64,000 nucleotides of DNA from Sinomonas atrocyanea (GCF_001577305.1 NZ_CP014518.1:4092001-4156000), one strand, 5' to 3'; numbered from the stretch's first letter, positions 1-8,594 are shown. Notes: generated from the sequence alone by a model not told the origin. Translations and numbers: made by a program.

Positions 1-296
1 GCCAGGGGGACGAGGCAGCCGTGGTCCTGGGCCGCGGCCATTGACACCTGCCCCGAGGCGAAGATCACCGCTGCTTCGGCGAGGTCCGCCGCCCACCCTT
101 CGAAGATGATCGCCTGGAGGGCCGAGTTGAGCACGGGCTGGGGCACTTCGTCCCGGGAGGCATACGGCGGCCCGGCGTGCAGCAGCACCTTCTCCCCGTC
201 GGCCGAGGACGCGAGGACTTCGGCCAGGGGCGCCATGCCTGTCCAGACCGGCTCGGTTCCGGCGATCCGGTCTGCAGCCGTCGCGTTGGGGTTCAC
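1..296 (-). CDS. DUF1116 (YlbE/AllG-like) protein, N-terminal part
   Basis: Only the first 98 codons are in the window; the gene continues past position 1. The start is a GTG at 296 that overlaps the upstream stop by 4 bases (GTGA), so it is translationally coupled to the preceding gene. The segment LLHAGPP, the stretch ALQAIIFEGWA and the motif DHGCLVPL are typical of the DUF1116 family, whose studied members sit beside FdrA and serve as AllG, part of oxamate carbamoyltransferase. The match is to the family only. It is the last visible gene of a minus-strand operon with a Rieske oxygenase and an SDR dehydrogenase, so a role in nitrogen release from the same substrate is plausible but inferred. 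Confidence 0.75.
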   Translation of the reverse strand, partial: MNPNATAADRIAGTEPVWTGMAPLAEVLASSADGEKVLLHAGPPYASRDEVPQPVLNSALQAIIFEGWAADLAEAAVIFASGQVSMAAAQDHGCLVPL

Positions 297-922
297 AGGT
301 CCTCCACCCATGTCTCGGACATCGCGAAGCCGGCTGATTGGCCCCGGCCGTTGAGGAAGTCCCGCTCCACCGTCGAGCCCGGCAGCCTCCGTCCGTCCAC
401 CGTCACCTCTCCTGCCTGGGCGATGCGGAACACGGCGAACATCTCGTGCGCCCCCGTCCCGGACTCGGGTCCGGGGACATCGACGGCGAACGGCTCGCCG
501 AGCCCCCGCCAGGTCAAGGCGATGCTTCGTCCTCCCGCGCTCGCCTGTTCGGTCCAGTCATCGCCATCGAGGGTCTCCTCGAAGCGGGCGCCGTCGACGT
601 ATTCCAGCTGGTCCATCACGGGCGAGGGGCGGAAGAGGAGGAACCTGGAGACGAACTCCCGGACGAGGAAGCGCGCCATCTCGGCGTTGTCGGTGAGCAC
701 CAGCCGGCATGCCGAGGGGTCTTCGGCCTGGTAGGGGTTCTCCACGACGATCGCAGCCCTGCCGGAGCCGTAGGGGGAGGAGGCGATGCGGAAGTACAGG
801 GAGAGCGAGTTCCACGGCTCCTGCGGATCGCGCTTGAGGTAGATGAACGGATTGTCGCCGGTCCAGGCGACTGCTCCGTTCCGCACGGTCGGCTGGGCCA
901 TCGCTGTGCTTGGCTTGGTCAT
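293..922 (-). CDS. Conserved hypothetical protein in Rieske operon
   Basis: A 209-residue soluble protein with no signal peptide or membrane segment. I do not recognise a family. It is rich in beta-like alternation (for example AAIVVENPYQ and CRLVLTDN) and aromatic residues, and has no obvious catalytic motif. It begins 13 bases after the SDR gene stop and overlaps the DUF1116 gene by 4 bases, so it belongs to the oxygenase operon. A substrate-binding or accessory role for the operon's catabolic reaction is only a guess. The coding call is strong because the codon usage and tight spacing match the neighbours. Confidence 0.7.
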   Translation of the reverse strand: MTKPSTAMAQPTVRNGAVAWTGDNPFIYLKRDPQEPWNSLSLYFRIASSPYGSGRAAIVVENPYQAEDPSACRLVLTDNAEMARFLVREFVSRFLLFRPSPVMDQLEYVDGARFEETLDGDDWTEQASAGGRSIALTWRGLGEPFAVDVPGPESGTGAHEMFAVFRIAQAGEVTVDGRRLPGSTVERDFLNGRGQSAGFAMSETWVEDL

Positions 923-935
923 GGGTTAGTCCACC

Positions 936-1850
936 TCAGTTCGCGGGGGTCGGGTCGGGCAGTGGGAGTCCGGCGGCGGCGCGCATTTCGAGGAAGTTGC
1001 TCGTGGGCGACCAGCCGAGGCGTTCCTTCGCGCGGGCCGACGAGAAGACCGAGGCCCGGGGATTCGCCGTGAAGACGGCGGGGTCGTGGGGAGGGGTTTC
1101 CTCTCCGGCGACCCGTGGGTACCAGGCGAGGGTGGGTTCGGGATGGCAGGTGTCATCGGCGCTGATGAAGAACGCGTCGAAGCCGTCCACCTCGGATTCG
1201 AGGGCGGCGCGGAAGGCGCGTGCCAGGTCCGAGGCCTCGATGTAGTAGTAGAGCCAGCGGAGTTCTGGATCGTCGACGAACCCGGTGAATTCGGCCAAGG
1301 TCTCGGGAAGGACGACCGCCAGCGGACGGAGCGCGACCACCGACATGTGCGACCCGCGTGCGACGGCCTGTCCCATTGTCTCCATGATCTGCTTGCTCAG
1401 GCTGTAGGCCTGAACCGGGCGCAGCTCGTGCTCCTCGTCCACCTGGAGGTATTGGGGTGCCCAGTCGGGTCGCATCTCCGAGAGGCCGCAGGCGGAGACG
1501 CTCGAGCAGAGGACGGCTCTATCCAGGCCGTTCTCCTCTGCTGCCTGGAGCACGTTCCAGGTGCCGAGGGTGTTGACGCGGATGTAGTCCTCGGCCGGGG
1601 CCTTCCAGTCGAAGTCGATGGCCGCCAGGTGCACGACCGCGTCGGCGCCGGCCAGGGCGGCGCGGACGTCGTCCAGGTCGAGGACGTCGGTCTTGACGAA
1701 TTCGGCCTCGGCGGGGGGCCGGCCGCCTGCGCCCGTCAGGGCGGGGGCTAGGTCGGCGTTGCGCACCTGGAAGATCTCGGCCAGGTTCTCCAGCACGTAT
1801 CGTCCGACGCGGCCCGAACCGCCGGTGACGACTACCTTTTTCGGGGGCAT
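936..1850 (-). CDS. NAD-dependent epimerase/dehydratase (extended SDR)
   Basis: A 304-residue extended short-chain dehydrogenase/reductase. The N-terminal nucleotide-binding motif TGGSGRVG covers residues 9-16 (pattern TGxxGxxG), a VVHLAA stretch follows near 72-77, and the catalytic YxxxK is Y149/K153 with the upstream serine in CSSVSACG. It lies 65 bases downstream of the Rieske oxygenase and 13 bases before the next gene. Family members act on nucleotide sugars or on small hydroxy/keto compounds; in this context oxidation of the oxygenase product is the more likely job, but the substrate cannot be read from the sequence. Confidence 0.8.
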   Translation of the reverse strand: MPPKKVVVTGGSGRVGRYVLENLAEIFQVRNADLAPALTGAGGRPPAEAEFVKTDVLDLDDVRAALAGADAVVHLAAIDFDWKAPAEDYIRVNTLGTWNVLQAAEENGLDRAVLCSSVSACGLSEMRPDWAPQYLQVDEEHELRPVQAYSLSKQIMETMGQAVARGSHMSVVALRPLAVVLPETLAEFTGFVDDPELRWLYYYIEASDLARAFRAALESEVDGFDAFFISADDTCHPEPTLAWYPRVAGEETPPHDPAVFTANPRASVFSSARAKERLGWSPTSNFLEMRAAAGLPLPDPTPAN

Positions 1851-1915
1851 TCATTTCTCCTTGCTGCGAGGGGGTTCGCCCCGGCGCCTGCAGGCACCCG
1901 GCGAGACGCGGGGGT

Positions 1916-3118
1916 TCAGGGCTGGACCGAGGTGAGGGCCATTCCGGCCTCCTCGCGGGCCTTCGAATCGGCTTCCCTGTACTTGGAGATCAGCCATTCG
2001 TTGAGCCGGACCAGCACGATCTCGCTCGGGGCGTAGCGGCCTCGGGGGGCGGTGCGTGAGGACATTCCGGTCTGCACCGACTCCCAGGCGTACAGGTCTT
2101 CGACCATGACCTCCTTCAGGTCGGCCACTTCCATCTCCCATTCCTCCGTGAACCCGGGCTTCTGTAGGGTCGAGTCTGGGTAGAGCCAGGTGGCGGCGAA
2201 GACGGATGTGGTGGGGCTGGTGGGCAGCCACATGAAGTACTTGACCTTGTCCGGCATGGCGATGAGGAGCAGGTTCGGGGCCACAGTGACGTAGACCAGG
2301 CGGCGCCGCTGGTCCTCGGTCAGGCCGGGCAGCACCGGCTGGAGGTTCTTGCCTGTCCTGGTGGGCGAGAGGTCCTTCTCCAAGCTGACGAGGTCATAGG
2401 CGATGATGCCCTTCTCGGGCTCATTGGATTGGCAGTCGTAGTCGATCCGCTCGGAGGCCGTGTCGTACATGGGGCACCAGCTCTTCGAATGGAGATGGGC
2501 GCAGTGATAGCACTCGTCGCCGAAGACCTTCCAGTTGCAGTTCACCGGGAAGAAGCTCTGCGGGGAGGCGGACTTCAGTTCGCTCAGGCCCCAATTGGCG
2601 AGATAGGCCGAGAGGTTCGAGAGTCTAGAGCTCACGGGCGCGATGTCGGGGTCGAAGGTGATGAAGACGAAGTTCTCCCAGATCTCCGAGCGGACCTGCG
2701 GAAGTTTGACCGATGCCTTCACGAAGCAGGGGTTCTCGTTCAGGTCGGGTGCCGACTGCAGTTCGCCGTCCAGGCCGTATACCCATGAGTGGTAGTCGCA
2801 CTTGAACCGCCGCGCGTTCCCGCTCCCGGTGGCGATCCGCATGGCCCGGTGACGGCAGACGTTCGACTGCACTCTCACGCTGCCGTCGGCCTGGCGGACT
2901 ACCAGCAGCTGCTCGCCCAGGGCGTCCACGGTGAAGTAGTCGCCCTTCTTGGGGATGTCCGTCGCTCGGCCGATGCATAGCCATTCGTGCCCGAATACGG
3001 CATCCAGTTCGAAGTCGTAGAACTCCTGAGATGTGAAGGCCGTAGGCGGCAGGGAGACGACGTCGTCAATGTCGCCGCAGCTGGCGTCGAATTCTTCGAG
3101 GGGGATGGGGGAGCGCAT
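1916..3118 (-). CDS. Rieske non-haem iron aromatic ring-hydroxylating oxygenase, alpha subunit
   Basis: A 400-residue terminal oxygenase. The Rieske 2Fe-2S ligands are C88, H90, C107 and H110 (patterns CRH and CDYH). The mononuclear iron site follows at D201/H205/H210 in DECYHCAHLH. This layout is that of the single-component alpha subunits that hydroxylate or O/N-demethylate aromatic and heteroaromatic rings. No beta subunit gene is adjacent. Its electron donor is probably the VanB-type reductase encoded 3 kb away under the same kind of operator. It is the first gene of a minus-strand operon with an SDR dehydrogenase, an unknown protein and a DUF1116 protein. Confidence 0.88.
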   Translation of the reverse strand: MRSPIPLEEFDASCGDIDDVVSLPPTAFTSQEFYDFELDAVFGHEWLCIGRATDIPKKGDYFTVDALGEQLLVVRQADGSVRVQSNVCRHRAMRIATGSGNARRFKCDYHSWVYGLDGELQSAPDLNENPCFVKASVKLPQVRSEIWENFVFITFDPDIAPVSSRLSNLSAYLANWGLSELKSASPQSFFPVNCNWKVFGDECYHCAHLHSKSWCPMYDTASERIDYDCQSNEPEKGIIAYDLVSLEKDLSPTRTGKNLQPVLPGLTEDQRRRLVYVTVAPNLLLIAMPDKVKYFMWLPTSPTTSVFAATWLYPDSTLQKPGFTEEWEMEVADLKEVMVEDLYAWESVQTGMSSRTAPRGRYAPSEIVLVRLNEWLISKYREADSKAREEAGMALTSVQP

Positions 3119-3178
3119 CGTTTCTCCTTGGTTGCTTCGGAAGATGTTGAGCGGTTGGCATCACGGCCGCTTTCCCAT

Positions 3179-3201
3179 AGTGTTCTGTATCAGAGAACAC
3201 T
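3179..3201. promoter_or_regulatory. Operator palindrome in Rieske/amidase divergent promoter
   Basis: A perfect inverted repeat with 8-base arms: AGTGTTCT, 7 bases, AGAACACT. On the minus strand a consensus -35 box TTGACA immediately precedes it, so the palindrome fills the spacer between -35 and -10 of the oxygenase operon, the place where a repressor would block RNA polymerase. The core TGTTCT-N7-AGAACA recurs in front of the DJ-1/reductase operon at 6710-6728. The cognate regulator is not evident in the window. Confidence 0.75.
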
Positions 3202-3249
3202 GTCAAGGCTGAAGTTTGGGGACTCGATCCGAGCGAAGGGAGTGCCGAC

Positions 3250-4641
3250 ATGGAGCTTGCAGCGCCCCTGTCGCTGAAGAAGGCGGCTTTCGCCTTGGCT
3301 GCTGGTAGGGTCCGGGCCGAGGATGCAGTGCGTTCTGCTCTTGAACGGGCGGCGTCGACGGAGGACAGCATCCACGCGTGGGTGGTGATCGACGCCGAAA
3401 GGGCGTTGGCTCAGGCAAAACGTCTGGATGGGCTTCCGCCGCATGAACGCGGCCCCCTGCACGGAGTTCCGGTGGGGGTCAAGGACATCATCGATGTCGC
3501 CGGGCTTCCCACCCGCTGCGGCTCAGTCCTACGCGGCAGCACGCCCGCCGCGGCTGACGCCGCCATCGTCGGGCGTCTGCGCTCGATGGGCGCCGTGGTC
3601 ATGGGCAAGACGGTGACGACCGAGTTCGCCTACTTCAGCCCCGGCCCGACAGCCAACCCCCGGGATACGTCGCGCACTCCGGGTGGATCATCGTCGGGCT
3701 CGGCCGCTGCGGTGACGGCGGGCGTGGTGCCGCTGGCGCTGGGGACCCAGACGGCGGCCTCGGTCGCGCGGCCTGCCGCCTACTGCGGGATTGCCGGGTT
3801 CGTGGCCGCCCGAGGCGAGTTCCCCGACCAGGGAATCACCGGGCTGAGCCACTCTCTGGACTCGGTGGGCTTCCTCGCCGCTTCGGTGGGCGACCTGGCC
3901 TTCCTGAGGCGCTCCCTGGTGGGCAGCCCCAGAGCGCTGCATCACGTCTCAACCCCTGAGGCGGGCCCCGCGGGCCCCGCCGTGGTCGTCAGCTGGGCTC
4001 CCGGCAGAGAGTTCCGTGTCGAGCCCGAAATGCTCTCCGCGCTCGCCCGCGCCGAGGCGGTGCTGGAGTCCCTCGGCCACTGCGTGGAGCGGCTGGACCT
4101 GGACGGGCGTGCGGAGTCTCTGGCCGAGGCGCACACGACGGTGATGGCGTACGAGGCTGTGCGGCTTAGGGCCGCAGAGGCCGTCCGGCCCGATTCGATA
4201 AGCGGCCCTCTGGCGGACCTCTTCGCTGCCGGGCGCGGCACAAGCGATGCCGCTTACGCAGCGGCAAGGTCCCACATCGAGGAGCAGCGTCATTGGATCC
4301 GCGAGCGGCTCGCCGGCGGTCGGCTCCTGCTGGCCCCCGCCGCGCAGGGGCCAGCGCCGGTCGGCCTGGCCTCGACGGGTTTGCCCATCATGAGCAGGCC
4401 TTGGCAGGCGCTCGGCCTGCCGGTCCTAGTCGTCCCGGGTTCGGAGGACCTAGGGACCGGCATGCCTTTGGGGCTTCAGTTAGCCTGCCTGCCCGGGATG
4501 GAGGATGTGCTCTTCGCGGCCGGCAAGGCGATGGAGCAGGGGATCTCGGCCGCGGGGGCCCATCCGTGTCCCCGGCGCAGCTGCCGTCCGCGCCCCGTCG
4601 ACCTTCAACTGAGGAACGTGGGTCCAGGACCTAGCTGGTAA
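3250..4641 (+). CDS. Amidase, amidase-signature family
   Basis: A 463-residue amidase-signature hydrolase. The Ser-cis-Ser-Lys triad can be placed at K78 (GVKDIID), S147 (GGSSSGSA) and S171 (ASVARPAA), with the family's 24-residue spacing between the serines. The sequence after it is the QTAxSVxRPA form found in many actinobacterial and proteobacterial amidases rather than the DTGGSIR form of GatA. It is transcribed divergently from the Rieske oxygenase and shares its operator region; an AGGGAG ribosome site precedes the ATG. It should hydrolyse a small amide, perhaps an intermediate of the same pathway. No partner GatB/GatC genes are present, so it is not the tRNA amidotransferase. Confidence 0.87.
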   Translation: MELAAPLSLKKAAFALAAGRVRAEDAVRSALERAASTEDSIHAWVVIDAERALAQAKRLDGLPPHERGPLHGVPVGVKDIIDVAGLPTRCGSVLRGSTPAAADAAIVGRLRSMGAVVMGKTVTTEFAYFSPGPTANPRDTSRTPGGSSSGSAAAVTAGVVPLALGTQTAASVARPAAYCGIAGFVAARGEFPDQGITGLSHSLDSVGFLAASVGDLAFLRRSLVGSPRALHHVSTPEAGPAGPAVVVSWAPGREFRVEPEMLSALARAEAVLESLGHCVERLDLDGRAESLAEAHTTVMAYEAVRLRAAEAVRPDSISGPLADLFAAGRGTSDAAYAAARSHIEEQRHWIRERLAGGRLLLAPAAQGPAPVGLASTGLPIMSRPWQALGLPVLVVPGSEDLGTGMPLGLQLACLPGMEDVLFAAGKAMEQGISAAGAHPCPRRSCRPRPVDLQLRNVGPGPSW

Positions 4642-4734
4642 TACCCGGGGACGTTGCTTGATCTGGACCTCGTGACGTGAGGAGAACCTCCCGGCAGAGT
4701 GGAGCTGCCGCCACTTCGCTCTGGCCAAGAGGTT

Positions 4735-5057
4735 GTCTTGCCTCACGCTAACGCCGCTTGACGCCGTGCCGACGACTGCGCCTCAATCGGAAGGTCGTCG
4801 ACGAGGAAGGGACGCTTTCCGCAGCCGCCGGCTACTTCCGCGTCTCGTGGCCGACCGCGCAGAAGTGGGCCCACCGCTATCTCGAGCTCGGCAATGAGGG
4901 CATGGGCGACCGTGCGTCTTGGCCGCACTCGCGCCCGAACAACACCTCGCAGCCGCTGGTGAAGAAGATCGTCCATGTGCGCATCAAGAAGCGGCTCGGC
5001 CCCGTCCAGGTCGCCGCACGACCGGGCATGCACCTGGCCCCACTCAAGGGGGAATGA
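4735..5057 (+). pseudogene. IS481-family transposase, N-terminal remnant
   Basis: An open stretch from 4758 encodes about 99 residues that match the N-terminal helix-turn-helix part of IS481 transposases: RRLRLNRKVVDEEGTL, then a KWAHRYLELG region, then KKRLGPVQVAARPGM, after which the integrase-like DDE domain is missing. Just upstream the residues H-A-N-A, normally continuous with LTP, are out of frame, so the start is also damaged by a one-base shift. This is a dead fragment downstream of the amidase. It fills most of the 500-base gap before the next gene. Confidence 0.75.
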
Positions 5058-5067
5058 CGGAATGACG

Positions 5068-5098
5068 GAAGGCCTGATGGCTTGGCCATCAGGCCTTC
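5068..5098. terminator. Bidirectional hairpin terminator
   Basis: Perfect 13-base arms GAAGGCCTGATGG and CCATCAGGCCTTC flank a 5-base loop. It lies between the end of the plus-strand amidase/IS remnant and the end of the minus-strand reductase, so it can serve both directions. No long T-run follows, as is common in actinobacteria. Confidence 0.8.
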
Positions 5099-5142
5099 GC
5101 GGCCACCCCTGAGCAGGACTTGTGCGGATGAGTTGCCTGTTG

Positions 5143-6138
5143 CTAGAGATTCAGGACAATCCGAGCCGAGCGCGCCCGCGAAACGCAGGGCATCATGGTC
5201 TCGTTCGAGGCACGCTCTGAGGGGGTGAGCACCGCGTCGCGATGATCCGGTTCCCCTTCCAGCACCTCGGTCTCACAGGTTCCGCAGACCCCTTCGCTGC
5301 AGGACCAGTCCACCGCAGTGCCCGCATCGCGGAGCACCTTCAGGCAGGAGACCCCGACAGGGACCTGCAGGGTGAGACCGGATTTCGCCAAGACCACTTC
5401 GAAGGGCCTGTCTGCCGGGCCGACGGCAGTCTGCGCCGCGAAGCGCTCACAGTGGAAGGTCCACCTCTCCGCCGACGCGGCCAACTTCTCGAGAGCATCC
5501 AAGAAAGGGCCCGGCCCGCAGGCGTATACATGGTCGGCTGCCCGGAGCTCGGAGGTGATGGCAGCCAAGTCGATCAGACCACTCTCATCGTCGCAGTGAA
5601 GCACCACCTTCTCCGATGGGAGCGCCCCGACCTCCTCCAAGAGGGCCAGCCGCTGGCGGTTGCGGGCCAGATAGTACAGCTTCCATGGCAGCCCCTCCCG
5701 TTCGGCCCTGCGGACCATGGGCAGGATAGGGGTGATGCCGATCCCCCCGGCAAAGAAGACATAGGAAGCAGCCGGTTCCATGGGGAAGTGGTTGCGGGGC
5801 CCTCGCACGGTCAGTTCGCAGCCCTCGGCGATGGTCTCGTGGATCCTGAGCGAACCTCCTCGGCTTCTCGGGTCCTTGAGGATCCCGAGCCGCCAGAGGG
5901 AGGAATCCTCGGGGTCGCCCCAGAGGGAATACTGCCGGCAGATCTGCTCGCCCCTATCGTCCTTGCCGAGGAACACGTCGATGTGGGCGCCGGGCTCCCA
6001 CCGGGGGAAGGGCAGTCCGTCCGCCCTTACGAGATCGAGGGCGACGATGTCCTCCCCGACGATGCGCCGGTCCGCAACGCGCACGGCGAAGGTAGCGGTC
6101 ACGTGCGCCGGGTGCTCGGTGGTTGCAGCTTCAGTCAT
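5143..6138 (-). CDS. VanB-type oxygenase reductase (FMN/NAD-2Fe2S ferredoxin)
   Basis: A 331-residue phthalate-dioxygenase-reductase-like protein: N-terminal flavin barrel with the RQYSLWG-type flavin motif, NAD-binding domain starting at YVFFAGGIGITP, and a C-terminal plant-type 2Fe-2S domain with ligands C280, C285, C288 and C318. It passes electrons from NADH to a Rieske oxygenase, and the only such oxygenase here is at 1916-3118. The start overlaps the stop of the DJ-1 gene by 4 bases (ATGA). The separation of reductase and oxygenase into two operons with the same operator suggests co-regulation. Confidence 0.88.
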   Translation of the reverse strand: MTEAATTEHPAHVTATFAVRVADRRIVGEDIVALDLVRADGLPFPRWEPGAHIDVFLGKDDRGEQICRQYSLWGDPEDSSLWRLGILKDPRSRGGSLRIHETIAEGCELTVRGPRNHFPMEPAASYVFFAGGIGITPILPMVRRAEREGLPWKLYYLARNRQRLALLEEVGALPSEKVVLHCDDESGLIDLAAITSELRAADHVYACGPGPFLDALEKLAASAERWTFHCERFAAQTAVGPADRPFEVVLAKSGLTLQVPVGVSCLKVLRDAGTAVDWSCSEGVCGTCETEVLEGEPDHRDAVLTPSERASNETMMPCVSRARSARIVLNL

Positions 6139-6671
6139 TTTCCCTGCTCCCTTCCAGTCAGGACGGCAAGCAACGCGTCCATCCAGGCATCCAGATCGGC
6201 CGGAACCCTCGAGGTGACCAGATTGCCGTCGACCACTGCGGCCTCGTCGATCCAGCGGGCGCCGCTGCCCTCGACTTCCGGGCGCAGGACCGGGACGCTG
6301 GTGAGGGTGCGGCCCGAGAGGATTCCGGCGGAGATCGCCACCCAGGCACCGTGGCAGATCATGGCAATCGGCTTGCCTTCTTCGTTCATTCCACGCAGGA
6401 ACTCCAGAGCTGCCGGGCTCCGGCGGACCAGATCTGGCGCGAACCCACCCGGGACGACGACGGCATCGTATTCCTCGTTGTCGAGGTCCTGGAGGTCCAG
6501 GTTGGCCGGGAATGGGCCATAGCCGCCCTTACCCTTGACAGGGTCTCCCGAGGGGGTCGCGACGACAACCCTGGCACCCTTGCCGATCAGCCGGTGGTAT
6601 GGGAAGAGAACCTCCGATTCTTCGAAGTAGTCCGCTGTCAGAATCGCGATCGACGCGTCCTGGGCTTCCAT
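6135..6671 (-). CDS. DJ-1/PfpI family protein
   Basis: A 178-residue member of the PfpI/YhbO branch of the DJ-1 superfamily. The nucleophile elbow AMICHG places the catalytic cysteine at C106 with H107 after it, and the acidic helper lies in the FEESE segment near residues 17-20. Family members act as deglycase/glyoxalase-type or chaperone-like stress enzymes. I chose the ATG at 6671 because GGAGGG stands 6-7 bases upstream and the operator at 6710-6728 leaves no room for a longer open frame. It is the first gene of a two-gene operon with the reductase; removal of a reactive aldehyde by-product is possible but inferred. Confidence 0.82.
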   Translation of the reverse strand: MEAQDASIAILTADYFEESEVLFPYHRLIGKGARVVVATPSGDPVKGKGGYGPFPANLDLQDLDNEEYDAVVVPGGFAPDLVRRSPAALEFLRGMNEEGKPIAMICHGAWVAISAGILSGRTLTSVPVLRPEVEGSGARWIDEAAVVDGNLVTSRVPADLDAWMDALLAVLTGREQGK

Positions 6672-6709
6672 GCGATATCCCTCCATGAGGCGAGCACTTT
6701 CAAGACAAG

Positions 6710-6728
6710 TGTTCTGTGACAAAGAACA
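6710..6728. promoter_or_regulatory. Operator palindrome upstream of DJ-1/reductase operon
   Basis: TGTTCT, 7 bases, AGAACA, identical in arms and spacing to the site at 3181-3199. On the minus strand TTGACA again stands directly upstream, so the site occupies the promoter spacer. The recurrence at two promoters and the shared position relative to the -35 box make a common repressor likely. Confidence 0.72.
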
Positions 6729-6731
6729 GTT

Positions 6732-7487
6732 GTCAACAGGGCGGGCATTATTGGCGCCAGGGGCGGGGTGGGGACCCAAAGTCAACACCGATAGACGTTC
6801 GCTGTGACCCAACGCCTCATGCGATTCCGACCGGAGCCACAGGTCAGGAACGCCGTCAGATTGCGCCTCGCCCTCGCCCGGAGCTCGGGGGCCCAGGGGA
6901 AGGAGAACAATGCCGACGCACGGGGCTCCTGCGGACCGCCCCTCCAGCTCGCCAAAGAGCGATTCGGCGGCGCGCAGGGCGCGGCGGCCGCGTCGAGCTG
7001 CGCTCTAAGCTCGCGCAGCGCCTTCCTGTTGGAGGCGCCGTCGCAACGCAGCTCGCCCATGGTGCGCAGGCGGCCGCCTTCCTCGCCCTCGGCGGTGAGC
7101 GCCTCGACATGACCCCCGATCCGGCGATTGAGGAGGGCATCGGTCAGGCGAAAGAAGCGCGGCGCGGCGGGAGCTCCTGCACCTGTTTATACTCGTCCTA
7201 CTCGCGCGCCGATAACCGATCTTATGTCAAGTAGAACCCTGCGTATCTCATCAGATGAATCACACGGCCCCTTCGTCCAACGTTGGCGCGGGACTGCCCT
7301 CTACACCCGGAGCTGCGCGGATCCGAGCGTGATTCCAACCTCCGATCCCGGGTTCGGCGCAGAGCCCGCAGGAGGGCGCACAGCACCGGTGCTCAGACCC
7401 GGAACTGGCCTCTGACGTGGGGATTTGCCAAGATGTTGCATCTGATGAATCATTGATTCGTTTGTTGAGCGGCGTCAGGGGTGCGAG
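6732..7487. other. Gene-free junction with coding-like remnant and short repeats
   Basis: About 750 bases without a convincing gene. On the minus strand, from about 7195 down to 6782, one frame stays open and reads protein-like (for example RFFRLTDALLNRR and ASNRKALRELRAQLD) but has an in-frame stop just upstream and no good start; I do not recognise it. Two near-identical 14-mers, CATCAGATGAATCA at 7249-7262 and CATCTGATGAATCA at 7439-7452, lie just before the recombinase genes; the second runs into an inverted repeat GAATCA-T-TGATTC. They could be recombination or operator sites of the recombinase cassette. Confidence 0.5.
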
Positions 7488-8594
7488 TTGGATGTGGACC
7501 GTTCGGGCCGGGTGCTGGCCGTGGCGGGGTCGGTGCCGCTGCTGCATCCCGAGCAGCACACCTTCGAGGACATGCTGGACGGGTGGCGCAACCAGCAGCT
7601 CTCGCGCAACCTGCAGTTCGACACGATCGCCCAGCGGATCCGCTACGTGCGCCGCTTCGTGGACCACATGAACGAGTTCCCGTGGAACTGGACGCCGGCC
7701 CACGTCGAGGAGTACTTCGGCGACCTGCGCTCGATCAGGCGTCTGGCGCATTCCTCGGTCCGGGCCCAGCAGTCCGCCCTGCGGGCCTTCGCCTCCTACG
7801 TCGCCAATCCCGACTACGGGTGGGACCGGCGCTGCGAGGAGCTCTTCGGCACACACCCGGCCCAGGTGTTCTTCGACTGGAACACCGCCGCCCACGTGCA
7901 GGAGTTCGATGGCCGCCCTGCCAAGCGCCCGTTCACCCGGCGCGAGCTGCAGAGGCTCTTCGACCACGCCGACGACGAGGTCGAACGCGCCGCCGCCTCA
8001 GGCAGGAAGGGCTGGCGGGCGGCCTACAGGGACGCGGTGATGCTCAAGGCCGCCTACTCCTACGGCCTGCGGTTCAACGAGCTCCGGCACCTCCAGACGG
8101 TCGACTTCGCCACCAACCCGCACGCCCGACGGTTCGGCAGGTTCGGGGTCTGCAAGGTCCGCTACGGCAAGTCGCGCAGGGCCTCCCCGCCCAAGCCACG
8201 CAGCGTCCTGACAGTCTTCGACTGGACCCCGGGGATCTTCGAGGACTGGCTCGCCAATGGCCGCGGCACCCTCGACACACCGGACCTGTTCCCCAGCGAA
8301 CGCGGCGGCCTGATCAGCGAGTCCACCCTGCTGCGGCGGCTGCGCCGCTACATCGACGAGCTCGGCATCCCCGCCGAGGGCCTGGACCTGCACTCGCTGC
8401 GGCGCTCGTATGCGACCCACCTGCTGGAGGACGGATGGGATCCTAGGTTCGTGCAGTATCAGATGGGCCATGAGCACGCCTCCACCACCGGCATCTACCA
8501 GTTCGTCAGCGACGACTTCCGCGCCAGGACCCTGCGCGCCGGGCTCGACCGGACCCTCGAGGAAGTCCTCGGGGACTCGGGAGGCGCCCGGTGA
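7488..8594 (+). CDS. Tyrosine recombinase/integrase (cassette gene 1)
   Basis: A 368-residue site-specific recombinase. An N-terminal SAM-like core-binding domain (YVRRFVDHM, HVEEYFGDL) precedes a catalytic domain with the first arginine in YGLRFNELR, the HxLR box in LHSLRRSYATH, the later histidine in MGHEHASTTG and the nucleophile tyrosine in GIYQF. The likely start is a TTG at 7488 behind AGGGG; GTG at 7494 is an alternative. The stop overlaps the next gene by 4 bases. It forms a tight three-gene cassette with a small helix-turn-helix protein and a second recombinase-like protein, an arrangement seen on actinobacterial plasmids and islands. Confidence 0.9.
   Translation: MDVDRSGRVLAVAGSVPLLHPEQHTFEDMLDGWRNQQLSRNLQFDTIAQRIRYVRRFVDHMNEFPWNWTPAHVEEYFGDLRSIRRLAHSSVRAQQSALRAFASYVANPDYGWDRRCEELFGTHPAQVFFDWNTAAHVQEFDGRPAKRPFTRRELQRLFDHADDEVERAAASGRKGWRAAYRDAVMLKAAYSYGLRFNELRHLQTVDFATNPHARRFGRFGVCKVRYGKSRRASPPKPRSVLTVFDWTPGIFEDWLANGRGTLDTPDLFPSERGGLISESTLLRRLRRYIDELGIPAEGLDLHSLRRSYATHLLEDGWDPRFVQYQMGHEHASTTGIYQFVSDDFRARTLRAGLDRTLEEVLGDSGGAR

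Noticed and set aside
3250..4641. GatA subunit of the glutamyl-tRNA amidotransferase
   Set aside because: No gatB or gatC nearby and the nucleophile region is of the general amidase type.
4758..5057. A functional small DNA-binding protein
   Set aside because: The residues match only the N-terminal part of IS481 transposases and the element is truncated, so it is a remnant.
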